The translations under genes were made by a program, and so were the position numbers. From assembly GCF_003289645.1 (NCBI RefSeq), contig NZ_QLYX01000012.1, positions 124,001 to 188,000 of the forward strand: a stretch of DNA of 64,000 nt. The letters run 5' to 3'. The stretch's first letter is position 1. The number at the start of each line of letters is the position of its first letter. This document shows positions 17,638 through 25,661 of the stretch, piece by piece. The notes under the pieces are model-generated. The model made no database searches, was not told where the DNA came from, and saw nothing but the letters and a program-made list of their open reading frames with translations. Source of the stretch: Actinomadura craniellae (GTDB taxonomy: Bacteria; Actinomycetota; Actinomycetes; Streptosporangiales; Streptosporangiaceae).

Positions 17638-18453
17638 TCAGAACGTGGCCGACAGGGCCCACGGGCCCTCCGGGAAGGGCTGGCCGAGCAGTTCCATGCT
17701 GTAGGCGACGCGGCCGGTTGCGGTTCCGGGCGGCGCGCCGCACAGCGCGAGCGCGGCGTCCGCCATGGTGTCGTCGTCCTCGACCGGGGCGTTGTCGGGG
17801 GTGTGCGGCGAGACCACGGCCACCCCGGGCGTCATCACCAGCCCGGACGTCCCGAGGGAGTTGACGCTCACGCCCGAGCCGTGCACCTCGGCAGCCAGGC
17901 CCGTGGTGAGCCGGTCGAGCGCCGCCTTGCACATCCCGTACGGCACGCAGCCGTCGCTCGCCCAGTCGGGGTACGGCGGGCCCATGGGGTGGCGCGCCTG
18001 CTTGGAGGTGATGTTGAGCACCCAGCCCCGGCCCCGCTCGACCATGCCGGGCACGGCCAGCTGGCACAGCCGGAACGGGGCGTGGACCATCATCTGGAAC
18101 ATCAGCGCGTAGCGGCGCGGGGGGATGTCGAGCGCCGGGCCGTAGAAGTTCACGCCGGCGTTGTTCACCAGGGTGTCCACCGGGCCGAGCGCCGCCTCGG
18201 CCCGGGCCACGATCGTCTCGACGTCATCGGGCGAGGTCAGGTCGGCGGGTACGGGCACGGCCCGGCCGCCGTTCGCGCGGATGCGCTCCACGACCTCTTC
18301 GAGCGACCCCGGAAGCGATGACGAACCGGGGGTGACCGTCCGCGCGACCAGGGCGACCGCCGCGCCCTCGGCGGCGAATCGCTCGGCGATGTACTGCCCG
18401 ATCCCGCGGCTTGCACCGGTGACGAGTGCCACGCGGCCGTCCATGGATCCCAT
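17638..18453 (-). CDS. Short-chain dehydrogenase/reductase
   Basis: A 271-residue SDR with TGASRGIG at residues about 13-20, the NNAG motif, the serine in NITSKQ and a catalytic YGMCK pair. It probably acts on a hydroxyl or keto group of an acyl-CoA intermediate. ATG at 18453 is chosen because CGGGAG precedes it; a second ATG three codons later is possible. It lies 44 bases upstream of the ferredoxin gene. Operator site 7 is in its promoter. Confidence 0.86.
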   Translation of the reverse strand: MGSMDGRVALVTGASRGIGQYIAERFAAEGAAVALVARTVTPGSSSLPGSLEEVVERIRANGGRAVPVPADLTSPDDVETIVARAEAALGPVDTLVNNAGVNFYGPALDIPPRRYALMFQMMVHAPFRLCQLAVPGMVERGRGWVLNITSKQARHPMGPPYPDWASDGCVPYGMCKAALDRLTTGLAAEVHGSGVSVNSLGTSGLVMTPGVAVVSPHTPDNAPVEDDDTMADAALALCGAPPGTATGRVAYSMELLGQPFPEGPWALSATF

Positions 18454-18522
18454 GAGCACTCCCGAAGCCCGAAGTGTGCGGTCGGGGCGGGTGCTCCCGA
18501 ACCGGAACCACTTTAGCAAAGT

Positions 18523-18534
18523 GAGTGCACACTC
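18523..18534. promoter_or_regulatory. Island operator site 7
   Basis: GAGTGCACACTC, both arms perfect, extended to AGTGAGTGCACACTCTCT. It lies 70 bases upstream of the SDR start at 18453 and 49 bases from site 8, so the divergent promoters may each have a site. Confidence 0.7.
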
Positions 18535-18582
18535 TCTCTGGCTGCTCGGGTGACGCGGACGATGCGGGCGGCTATGGTAAGT

Positions 18583-18594
18583 GAGTGAACGCTC
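18583..18594. promoter_or_regulatory. Island operator site 8
   Basis: GAGTGAACGCTC, an exact core match in TAAGTGAGTGAACGCTCTG. It lies 70 bases before the amidohydrolase start at 18664, the mirror image of the position of site 7. Confidence 0.7.
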
Positions 18595-18663
18595 TGTTGT
18601 GTCCCGGGGTGTGCCGGGGACGGCACCGCGCCCGCCACCGTTCCGGCCGGAAGGACGTGAACC

Positions 18664-20370
18664 ATGCATGACATCGTGATCCGCAACGGCGAGGTGGTCG
18701 ACGGGACCGGAGCGGCTCCGGTGCGGGCCGACGTCGCCATCGACGGCGACCGCGTCACGGCCGTGGGCGAGGTCGACGGCCGCGGCCGGCACGAGATCGA
18801 CGCCGCCGGCCGGTTCGTGACCCCCGGTTTCATCGACGTCCACACCCATCTCGACGCCCAGCTCTTCTGGGACCCGGCGGCCACCCCGTCGTGCCACCAC
18901 GGCGTCACCACCGTCGTGATGGGGAACTGCGGGGTCACCTTCGCGCCCGTCCGCCCCGGGCAGGAGGGCTACCTCGCCGCGATGATGGAGTCGGTCGAGG
19001 ACATCCCGGCCGACTCCATCATGGCCGGGCTCGACTGGGGCTGGGAGACCTACGGCGACTACCTGAAGGCCCTGGGCCGGCGCGAGTTCGGGGTGAACGC
19101 CGGCGGCCTGATCGGGCACTGCGCCCTGCGGCACTACGTCATGGGGGAGCGCGGCCTCGACGAGGCGCCCGCCACCGACGACGACATCACCGCCATGGCG
19201 GCCGTCGTGGCCGAGGCCATCGACCACGGCGCCCTCGGCTTCTCGACGTCGCGCACCTTCATGCACACGGTGCCCGACGGCCGGCCGGTGCCGGGGACCT
19301 TCGCCCTGCCGGCCGAGCTCGGCGCCATCGCCGACGTGCTCGCCGCCCGCGGCCGCGGCACCTTCCAGGTCGTCCCCCGCATCGGCGAGCGCGACGGCGC
19401 CGAGCGCCGGAACTCCATCGCCGAGATGGACTGGATGGAGCAGGTGAGCCGCGCGTCGGGCCGGCCGCTGGCGTTCTCCATCATGCAGAGCGACCGCCGC
19501 CCCGGCCTCTGGTCCTGGGTGATGGACCGGGTGGCCGAGGCCCGGGGCCGCGGCGCCGACGTGCGCCCGATGACGGCCGTCCGGGGCAGCGCCATCGTCT
19601 ACGGCCTCGTCGGCCGGACGCCCTACGACACGCTGCCGGCGTGGTCCGAGCTCATGGCCGAGCCGTTCGCCGCCCGCCTGGCCGCGCTGGGCGACCCGGA
19701 GCGGCGGCGGCGCCTGGTGGCGGAGGCGGAGCGGCCCGCCGAGACGTCCGGCCCGCTGGCGCCCAAGGACCCGGCCAAGCTCTACCTGATGCCCCCGGGG
19801 TCGGCCGACTATGACGTGCGCGCCGAGAACAGCCTGGCCGCCGAGGCCGCCCGGCGCGGCACGAGCCCGGCCGCCGCCTTCCTCGACTACACCGTGGAGA
19901 CCAAGGGCCTGGGCCTGCTCTACTACCCCGTGCTCAACCAGGACCTCGACGCGGTGGCCCAGATGATCACCAACCCCGATGTGGTGATCGGGGTCGCGGA
20001 CGCGGGCGCGCACGTGGCCCTCACCATGGACGCCGGCAACTCCACCTACTTCCTGAAGCACTGGGTGCGCGACGAGGGGCTGCTCGACATCGGCCCGGCC
20101 ATCAAGAAGCTCACGCTCGACGGCGCCGACCTCTTCGGGCTCGCCGACCGGGGCGTGCTGCGGCCGGGCTCCTTCGCCGACGTGAACGTCCTGGACCTCG
20201 CCGGCCTCTACCTGCACACGCCCGAGATGGCGGCCGACTTCCCGCTGGGGGCGAACCGCTTCGTCCAGCGCGCCCGCGGCTACGACTACACGATCGTGAA
20301 CGGCACGGTCGTCGTCGCCCACGACGAGCTGACCGGGGAGCGTCCCGGACGCCTGGTCACCCACGCCTGA
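18664..20370 (+). CDS. N-acyl-D-amino-acid deacylase-like amidohydrolase
   Basis: A 568-residue paralogue of the protein at 2502. It has the HxH motif in FIDVHTHLDAQ (H60, H62), MGNCGVTFAP for the bridging cysteine region and the late ADAGAHVA aspartate segment. As in the paralogue, the SHxK and HxYPY ligand segments of known D-aminoacylases are not found, so it belongs to a separate subgroup whose reaction is unclear. ATG at 18664 follows GGAAGG. It is divergent from the SDR/ferredoxin pair and preceded by operator site 8. Confidence 0.8.
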   Translation: MHDIVIRNGEVVDGTGAAPVRADVAIDGDRVTAVGEVDGRGRHEIDAAGRFVTPGFIDVHTHLDAQLFWDPAATPSCHHGVTTVVMGNCGVTFAPVRPGQEGYLAAMMESVEDIPADSIMAGLDWGWETYGDYLKALGRREFGVNAGGLIGHCALRHYVMGERGLDEAPATDDDITAMAAVVAEAIDHGALGFSTSRTFMHTVPDGRPVPGTFALPAELGAIADVLAARGRGTFQVVPRIGERDGAERRNSIAEMDWMEQVSRASGRPLAFSIMQSDRRPGLWSWVMDRVAEARGRGADVRPMTAVRGSAIVYGLVGRTPYDTLPAWSELMAEPFAARLAALGDPERRRRLVAEAERPAETSGPLAPKDPAKLYLMPPGSADYDVRAENSLAAEAARRGTSPAAAFLDYTVETKGLGLLYYPVLNQDLDAVAQMITNPDVVIGVADAGAHVALTMDAGNSTYFLKHWVRDEGLLDIGPAIKKLTLDGADLFGLADRGVLRPGSFADVNVLDLAGLYLHTPEMAADFPLGANRFVQRARGYDYTIVNGTVVVAHDELTGERPGRLVTHA

Positions 20371-20447
20371 CCGGGACGGGCCGGCCGAGCGCACCCGGCG
20401 AACCCCGGACGCGGCCGGGCCGGTCGCGGGCCCGCCCCCGCCGGGCC

Positions 20448-20631
20448 GGTGATTGTTCCGCCCGCCTCCGCGGCCGGAAGGGCCTCGTCACGTCTCCGCG
20501 GTCAGGGGGATCTCGGTGCTCGCCCACCCGTGCAGGATCGGTGATCGCTCCGCTTGCCTCCGCGGCCGGAGGGACCTCGTCACGTCTCCGCGGTCAGGGG
20601 GATCTCGGTGCTCGCCCACTCGTGCAGGATC
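20448..20631. repeat. 92-bp tandem duplication covering the 3' end of a hydrolase gene
   Basis: Two copies of a 92-base unit, 20448-20539 and 20540-20631, differing at only a few positions. The unit holds the last codons and stop of the hydrolase that ends at 20580. The copy at 20464-20541 is therefore a spare tail outside the gene, still reading the same final residues. It accounts for most of the 209-base gap after the amidohydrolase gene. Confidence 0.85.
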
Positions 20632-21461
20632 GGGGCGAGCAGGGGCCAGCGCACGAACAGGCCGGCGGCCCGCCCCGCCGTGCGGGCCGCCTGCCGCTCC
20701 CGCCACTCCGTGTCGCCCCACGGCGGTTCGACCAGCCGGGCGCGCGGCAGCAGCCGGGCGACCTCCTCGGACGTCTCGCGCCGGTGGTGGATGTCGCTCG
20801 CACCGCTGCGGAACACCAGGGCGGGCAGGTCGAAGGCCCGCGCGTCCGCCGCGGGCAGGCCGGGGACCAGTTCGTCGCCGCAGGGGCAGTAGGCGGCCAG
20901 CCACCGCTCGAACGTCGCGACGAACTCGGCCGGGTCCGTCTCCATGAGCCGCCGCCGGTTGCCCGGGTTGCGGTCGATGACCTCGGCCCACTCGGGCAGC
21001 GCGGCGACGGCCTCCATGCCGCCCTCCCACGCCGCCCTGATCGAGCCGGAGCAGTAGTGGTGCCCGATGGACACCAGGCCGAAGACGCCACCGCTGATCC
21101 ACCACAGCGCGACGCCGGCGGCCACGTCGCGCCGGCGCACGGCGGTGAGCAGGGAGATCCGGGAGCCGCCGGACCCTCCCGCGAGCACCGCGGGGGCCAG
21201 GTCCAGGTGGGACAGCAGCGCGGCCAGGGTGTCGGCCTGCATGGCCGACTCGGAGGAGCCGGTGAGGCACACGTCCGACTCGCCGGTGTTCGGGCGGTCC
21301 CAGATGAGCACCTGGTTGCCGCGCTCGGCGAGCGCGGTCGCGAGTTCCCGGACGCCCGGCGAGTCCTTGCTCTCCCGCCCGCCGGGTGTGATGGCCCAGG
21401 GCCGCCCGTCGCCGATCACCTCGTAGCCGACCGTCAGACCGTTCACCCTCGCCGTCGCCAT
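20580..21461 (-). CDS. Alpha/beta hydrolase
   Basis: A 293-residue alpha/beta-hydrolase-fold protein. WDRPNTGESD resembles the strand before the oxyanion loop and LAGGSGGSRISL is the nucleophile elbow with serine. A histidine in the C-terminal third (ILHEWAS) could complete the triad. It may cleave an ester, a lactone or a C-C bond of a ring-fission product. Start ATG at 21461. Its last codons lie within the 92-bp tandem duplication. Operator site 9 lies 34 bases upstream, so it belongs to the regulon. Confidence 0.83.
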   Translation of the reverse strand: MATARVNGLTVGYEVIGDGRPWAITPGGRESKDSPGVRELATALAERGNQVLIWDRPNTGESDVCLTGSSESAMQADTLAALLSHLDLAPAVLAGGSGGSRISLLTAVRRRDVAAGVALWWISGGVFGLVSIGHHYCSGSIRAAWEGGMEAVAALPEWAEVIDRNPGNRRRLMETDPAEFVATFERWLAAYCPCGDELVPGLPAADARAFDLPALVFRSGASDIHHRRETSEEVARLLPRARLVEPPWGDTEWRERQAARTAGRAAGLFVRWPLLAPILHEWASTEIPLTAET

Positions 21462-21494
21462 GGGCCGGACGTTACTACGAAGCCAACTATAAGG

Positions 21495-21506
21495 AAACGC
21501 TCACTC
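21495..21506. promoter_or_regulatory. Island operator site 9
   Basis: AAACGCTCACTC; the reverse complement GAGTGAGCGTTT fits the core with one diverged arm. A second element, AGAGCGTTCATT, follows at 21514-21525, so two half-overlapping sites may be present. Confidence 0.6.
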
Positions 21507-21609
21507 ATTAGTCAGAGCGTTCATTGGCGACGCGACTTCCCGCCGGCGCGCCGAGCCCTGCCTCGAAGCGAGGCCGCGGGAGGGTGCCGGCCTCGCTTCG
21601 GGGCACGGG

Positions 21610-22293
21610 CTAGCGTCGCTTGCGCGTCGGTTCGAGTGGCGGGAAGAAGCCCTTGACGGTGCCCTCGCTGATCAGGGACACCGCGCGGTGCCGGTCGAAG
21701 CCCTTACCGTGGTGGCTTTCGAGGGCCAGGATGAACGCGATGCCCATCACCGCGCGGGCCGAGATGTCGGGCGACTCGAACGGGAACCCGTACCGGTTCT
21801 CGACCTCGCGCCAGGCCTCGGCCAGCCGGTCCATGGCGACCGCGAAGTTCTCCTGGAAGAACCGCCGGGCCACCTGGGGGTCGCCGAAGAGCACCAGGCC
21901 GAGCAGCGGCAGGATCTCCTCCAGCGTCGAGATGAGCTGCCGGTAGAGCCCGGTCATGGTCCGCAGCTGCAGCTCGGGCGTCATCGGCTGGTCCCGGTCG
22001 ACGGTCGCCGTCGCGGCGACGAGGTCGTCCACGGCCTGCTTCAGCGGCTCCACGACGGCCTCGTAGAACAGCTGGTCTTTGCTCTCGAAGTGGCGGTAGA
22101 TCACACCTTCGCTGATGCCGCTGTGTTCGGCGATCACCTTGATGGTCGTGCCGCTGATGTCACCGGTCTCGGTGAACGCACGCCGCGCGGCGGCCAGAAT
22201 GGAACTCCTGCGAGCCTCGGCCGTGAGGCGCCGGCGCGGTCGCGGTGCCGCGGGCTCGGGCTCGGGCGGCGAGGGGGCGGCCGGACTGGTCAC
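21610..22293 (-). CDS. TetR-family regulator, candidate controller of the island
   Basis: A 227-residue TetR protein. The N-terminal helix-turn-helix spans about residues 24-70 (ILAAARRAF, VIAEHSGISEGVIYRHFESK) after a proline-rich leader; the C-terminal part is the ligand-binding domain. It is the only regulator within 0-24 kb, where ten copies of one pseudo-palindrome occur at promoters, so it is the best candidate to bind them. TetR repressors of this kind usually release DNA on binding a pathway acyl-CoA or substrate. Its own promoter has a related but diverged element (22322-22344), suggesting autoregulation. Confidence 0.88.
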   Translation of the reverse strand: MTSPAAPSPPEPEPAAPRPRRRLTAEARRSSILAAARRAFTETGDISGTTIKVIAEHSGISEGVIYRHFESKDQLFYEAVVEPLKQAVDDLVAATATVDRDQPMTPELQLRTMTGLYRQLISTLEEILPLLGLVLFGDPQVARRFFQENFAVAMDRLAEAWREVENRYGFPFESPDISARAVMGIAFILALESHHGKGFDRHRAVSLISEGTVKGFFPPLEPTRKRR

Positions 22294-22321
22294 GACGTCT
22301 CCCCGCTACTGGAAGCCCGCA

Positions 22322-22344
22322 TAGTAAGTGTGCGCATACTCTCA
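22322..22344. promoter_or_regulatory. Diverged operator-like element before the TetR gene
   Basis: TAGTAAGTGTGCGCATACTCTCA has the AGTAAGTG arm of the island motif, but its centre is a different palindrome, GTGTGCGCATAC. It lies 29 bases upstream of the TetR start, consistent with a weaker autoregulatory site. Confidence 0.4.
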
Positions 22345-22644
22345 TACTAGTTGGTGTAATGCGATGAAGCCGCCAACTCTGTTCCGCACATGCCTGGTTT
22401 TGCGGCTCCCCGGCCGTGGCCGGGGGAATCCGTGCGCTCCGGGCTCCTCCAGCGCCCGTTCATAACCATCTTCTCTGTAGTCGAGAACCATCTTTCCTGA
22501 TGAGTGCAGGTCTGGGGCTGTTGGAGGGTGTAGCACTACCGGTCTACGCGAGTGTTCGGCGCGATTGATCAAGGCGAATGCGGCACATCCAGGGATCTTT
22601 GATTCTCCTCTGGCGCATACTTGATTCTCGCCCATGTAGAAAGT

Positions 22645-22656
22645 TAGCATTCACTC
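22645..22656. promoter_or_regulatory. Island operator site 10
   Basis: TAGCATTCACTC; the reverse complement GAGTGAATGCTA keeps one full arm, with a further ACTC repeat beside it. It lies 32 bases before the start of the binding lipoprotein at 22688. Confidence 0.5.
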
Positions 22657-22687
22657 ACTCTTCGGGGGAGTATCGAGGAGGAACTCC

Positions 22688-24058
22688 GTGAAACCGAAAA
22701 CCAGTGTGGTCGCCCTCGTGGCGCTGGCCCTGCTCGCCGCCGGATGCGGTCGCAGCGGCTCCGGCGCCGAGGAGGAGCCCACCGGCGGCGCCGGGCAGGT
22801 CGTGTCGGGAGACTTCGGCGACCTCAAGGACGTCTGCGGGCCGGGCAAGGTCACGAGCTCACCCGCACAGGGCGTCACCGCGAGCCAGATCGAACTCGGC
22901 GTCTTCAGCGACGTCGGCTTCACCAAGAACCCCGAGTACCTCGACACCGCCAAGGTGTTCACGTCCTGGTGTAACGCCGCGGGCGGCATCAACGGCCGCA
23001 AGCTCGTCGCCAACATCCGGGACGCCAAGTTCATGGAGGTCCGCCAGCGGATGATCGAGTCCTGCCGGGAGGACTTCGCCCTCGTCGGCGGCAGCGCGGG
23101 GCTGGACGGCCTGGGCGTCAAGGACCGGCTGTCGTGCCTGCTGCCCGCCCTCCCGGCACAGGTGGTGCAACTGGAGAACAACGGTTCGGACCTGCAGCTC
23201 AGCCAGATCGGGGGCGCGTCCTACAACCGCTACACCGGTTACTTCTCCTGGCTGGTGAAGGAGGCCCACCCGTCCTCGGCGGGCGCCGTCGGCATCGCCG
23301 TCGGCGACTCCCCGGCCACCAAGGTCCTGGGCGCTCAGACCAAGGAGACCTTCGAGGCCATCGGCGGGAAGGTCGTCTACGAGGGCCTCTTCCCGGCCCA
23401 GGGCGTCACGAACTGGGCGCCCTACGCCCAGGCGGTCAAGAGCAAGGGCGTCAAGGGCCTGGTGTTCTTCGGCAGCTTCGCCGACCTGGCCAAGCTCGCG
23501 CAGGCCCTCACCAACATCAACTACAAGCTCGACTGGATCGACGCCAACAGCAACTCCTACGGCCCGGCGTTCGTCAAGCTCGCCGGCACGTCCCTGGACT
23601 TCCAGAACGCCCTGGCCGACCTCAGCGGGGTGTACCCGCTGGAGAACGCGTCCGCGAACCCGGCCACCAAGCAGGTGCTGGACCTGTTCGCCAGGTACGC
23701 CCCCAAGGGGCAGGTCACGCTGCAGGCGGTGCGCGCCTTCTCGTCCTGGCTGCTGTTCGCCAAGTCGGCCAAGGCGTGCGGTGACGCGCTGACCCGCAAG
23801 TGCCTCTACGAGACGGCCCGCAAGGAGGCCGCGTGGACCGGCGGCGGCCTGATGGCCCCCGTGGACTTCACCAAGCAGGACGCGCCCCTGTCCTGCTTCA
23901 ACGTCGAGAAGGCGTCGTCGCAGGGCTGGAAGCCGGCCGACTTCAAGCCCAACCAGGGTGCGTACCGGTGCGGCGCCCCCGCGCACAAGTTCACCGGCAC
24001 CTACATCAAGCCCGTCACCCTGGCCGACGTCGGCAAGAGCATGAACGATCTCAAGTGA
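22688..24058 (+). CDS. Branched-chain-type ABC substrate-binding lipoprotein
   Basis: A 456-residue extracytoplasmic binding protein of the periplasmic-binding-protein type I (branched-chain amino acid, LivK-like) group. The signal peptide ends in the lipobox LLAAGC with C20 as the lipidated residue; the mature part starts with a Gly/Glu-rich linker and contains NAAGGINGRKL, typical of the family. The GTG start follows GAGGAGGAA. No permease or ATPase gene is adjacent, so it must work with a transporter encoded elsewhere. Operator site 10 suggests it captures the island substrate. Confidence 0.85.
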   Translation: MKPKTSVVALVALALLAAGCGRSGSGAEEEPTGGAGQVVSGDFGDLKDVCGPGKVTSSPAQGVTASQIELGVFSDVGFTKNPEYLDTAKVFTSWCNAAGGINGRKLVANIRDAKFMEVRQRMIESCREDFALVGGSAGLDGLGVKDRLSCLLPALPAQVVQLENNGSDLQLSQIGGASYNRYTGYFSWLVKEAHPSSAGAVGIAVGDSPATKVLGAQTKETFEAIGGKVVYEGLFPAQGVTNWAPYAQAVKSKGVKGLVFFGSFADLAKLAQALTNINYKLDWIDANSNSYGPAFVKLAGTSLDFQNALADLSGVYPLENASANPATKQVLDLFARYAPKGQVTLQAVRAFSSWLLFAKSAKACGDALTRKCLYETARKEAAWTGGGLMAPVDFTKQDAPLSCFNVEKASSQGWKPADFKPNQGAYRCGAPAHKFTGTYIKPVTLADVGKSMNDLK

Positions 24059-24125
24059 CCCGTCCCTGACGGGAACCTGCTGGCGGCCTGGGCCTGACCC
24101 GGGACGAGCGGCGCGGCGACCGGGA

Positions 24126-25343
24126 TCAGATGACCCCGTCGTCCCTGAGCGCGCCAAGCTCGTCCCAGGTCAGGCCCAGTTCCAGGAGCACGGCCTCGGT
24201 GTGCTCCCCGTGCTCGGGGGCGCGCGCCGGCCGCCCGGGCCGCCCGTCGAACCGGGCCGGTGCGGCGACCATGGGCAGCGGGGGGCCGCCGCCGAGGTCG
24301 ACGTCGGCGAGGTAGCCGTTGGCCCGGACCTGCGGGTCGTCCGCCAGCTCGTGCGGCTGCAGCGAGGGCGCCCAGGTGCCCGCGAAACCGGCGAGCACCT
24401 GCCGCCACGCCGCGAAGTCCCGCTCGGCGAAGACGCCGTCCAGCCACTCCACGCAGGCCCGGGCGTTCCGCCGGCGCGCGGCCAGGTCGGCGAAGCGGGG
24501 GTCGGCCGCCATCTCCGGCCGGCCGAGCGCCGCGCACAGCTCCGGCCAGTGCCGGTCGGGGGCGAGCATCTGCAGCACGATGAACCGGCCGTCGGCGGTG
24601 CGGTACGCCTGCATCAGCGGGTTCGCGGCCTCGTGCCGGTCGGGGGTTCGCCGGACCGGCCCGGCCCCGTCGATGCAGGCGTTGACCAGGTCCATCTGGA
24701 TCTGCCACATGCCCGAGGCGAGCAGGGAGGAGTCGACCACGGACGGTTCCCCCGTCGCCAGCCGGCGGAACAGCGCGGTACCGACGGCCGCGGCGACGCC
24801 GAGCCCGCCGACCACGTCCCCGAACGCGGGCGGCGGCGGCACCGGCCACGCGCCGGCGGACCCCCGGAAGATCTGCTGCATCCCGCTGCGGGCCCAGTAG
24901 GCGCCCGCGTCGTACCCGCCCCGCTCGGCGTCCGGCCCGTGCGGCCCGAAGGCGGACCCGCTCACGTAGATGATCGACGGGTTGTCGGCCCGCACGCCCG
25001 CCACGTCGATGCCGAGCCGCTCGCACGCGGCGGGCCGCAGGTTCGTCGCGAACACGTCCGCCGCCGCGAGCAGCCGGGACAGCAGCCGCCGCCCGCCCGG
25101 GTGCTTCAGGTCGAGGCCGACCGAGCGCTTCCCCCGGTTCGCCGCCTGGAACTGGACGTCGACGCCGTTGTACTCCTTGTGCAGCCCGGCCGTGACGAGC
25201 CCGCGGTACGGGTCGCCGGTCTCGGGGTGCTCGATCTTGACGACGTCCGCGCCCCACTCGGCGAGGACGGCCCCGGCGATGGGGACGAACACGTGCGAGG
25301 CGACCTCCACGACGCGCACGCCCGTGAGCGGTCCGGCCGTCAT
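24126..25343 (-). CDS. Family III CoA transferase (CaiB/BaiF)
   Basis: A single-domain CoA transferase of 405 residues. The N-terminal strand VRVVEVASHVFVPIAGAVLA leads into EWGADVVKIE, and the catalytic aspartate lies in GGYDAGAYW. It transfers CoA between carboxylic acids. ATG at 25343 has only a weak purine run before it; the frame is open further upstream but without conserved residues. It is convergent with the lipoprotein gene. No island-type operator precedes it; the palindrome at 25561 is 218 bases upstream. Confidence 0.85.
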   Translation of the reverse strand: MTAGPLTGVRVVEVASHVFVPIAGAVLAEWGADVVKIEHPETGDPYRGLVTAGLHKEYNGVDVQFQAANRGKRSVGLDLKHPGGRRLLSRLLAAADVFATNLRPAACERLGIDVAGVRADNPSIIYVSGSAFGPHGPDAERGGYDAGAYWARSGMQQIFRGSAGAWPVPPPPAFGDVVGGLGVAAAVGTALFRRLATGEPSVVDSSLLASGMWQIQMDLVNACIDGAGPVRRTPDRHEAANPLMQAYRTADGRFIVLQMLAPDRHWPELCAALGRPEMAADPRFADLAARRRNARACVEWLDGVFAERDFAAWRQVLAGFAGTWAPSLQPHELADDPQVRANGYLADVDLGGGPPLPMVAAPARFDGRPGRPARAPEHGEHTEAVLLELGLTWDELGALRDDGVI

Positions 25344-25560
25344 CTCGCCGCCGTTCCCGGCGCGCGGCCCGTCGGATCGGTGGTCGGCTCGCTCGCGGCA
25401 GGCACCGGTTCCCTCCTCGGTCAGGTCCCGTCCACGGCGCGGCCGCCGCGGCCCGTCCAGCCCATGATCCGTTACCGGCTCCGCGGCTGTCTGCGCACCG
25501 GCGTGACTAGCTTCGCCAGGCTCGTCCCGTCCGGCGGTCCCGGGCCCGCACCAGGGGTCT

Positions 25561-25592
25561 TGACCATACATATCCACCTATATGTATGGTCA
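25561..25592. promoter_or_regulatory. Perfect 13-bp inverted repeat, probable operator
   Basis: TGACCATACATAT and ATATGTATGGTCA are perfect inverted arms separated by six bases. It is AT-rich against a GC-rich background, lies 70 bases before the start at 25662 and faces the CoA transferase on the other side. It looks like a repressor operator for the divergent promoters; the TetR at 27772 is a candidate binder. The rest of the 318-base gap shows nothing else. Confidence 0.7.
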
Positions 25593-25661
25593 GGGTGCGC
25601 GAGCGCATGGCGTCCACCCGGCCTGCCGCCGTGGCCCGCACCGTTACAGGAGGTGAACGGG

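Larger units (their letters stand above)
22294..22687. other. Intergenic region between TetR and lipoprotein genes
   Basis: About 390 bases with lower GC than the surroundings and no convincing gene. It holds a diverged operator-like element near the TetR start and a clearer operator site before the lipoprotein. A short reverse-strand frame here has neither conserved residues nor typical third-position GC. Confidence 0.6.

Noticed and set aside
18454-20394. Reverse frame extending the SDR at 17638 upstream by over 600 codons
   Set aside because: The SDR fold starts at 18453 with a ribosome site; the extension is antisense to a clear amidohydrolase and has no domain.
22342-22650. Reverse-strand frame of about 100 codons between TetR and the lipoprotein
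   Set aside because: It lacks third-position GC and any conserved pattern and would cover the operator-like sites.
800-22656. Assigning the repeated operator to the steroid regulators KstR or KstR2
   Set aside because: The arms GAGYG/CRCTC do not match the known KstR or KstR2 operators, and no core steroid ring-degradation genes are present.
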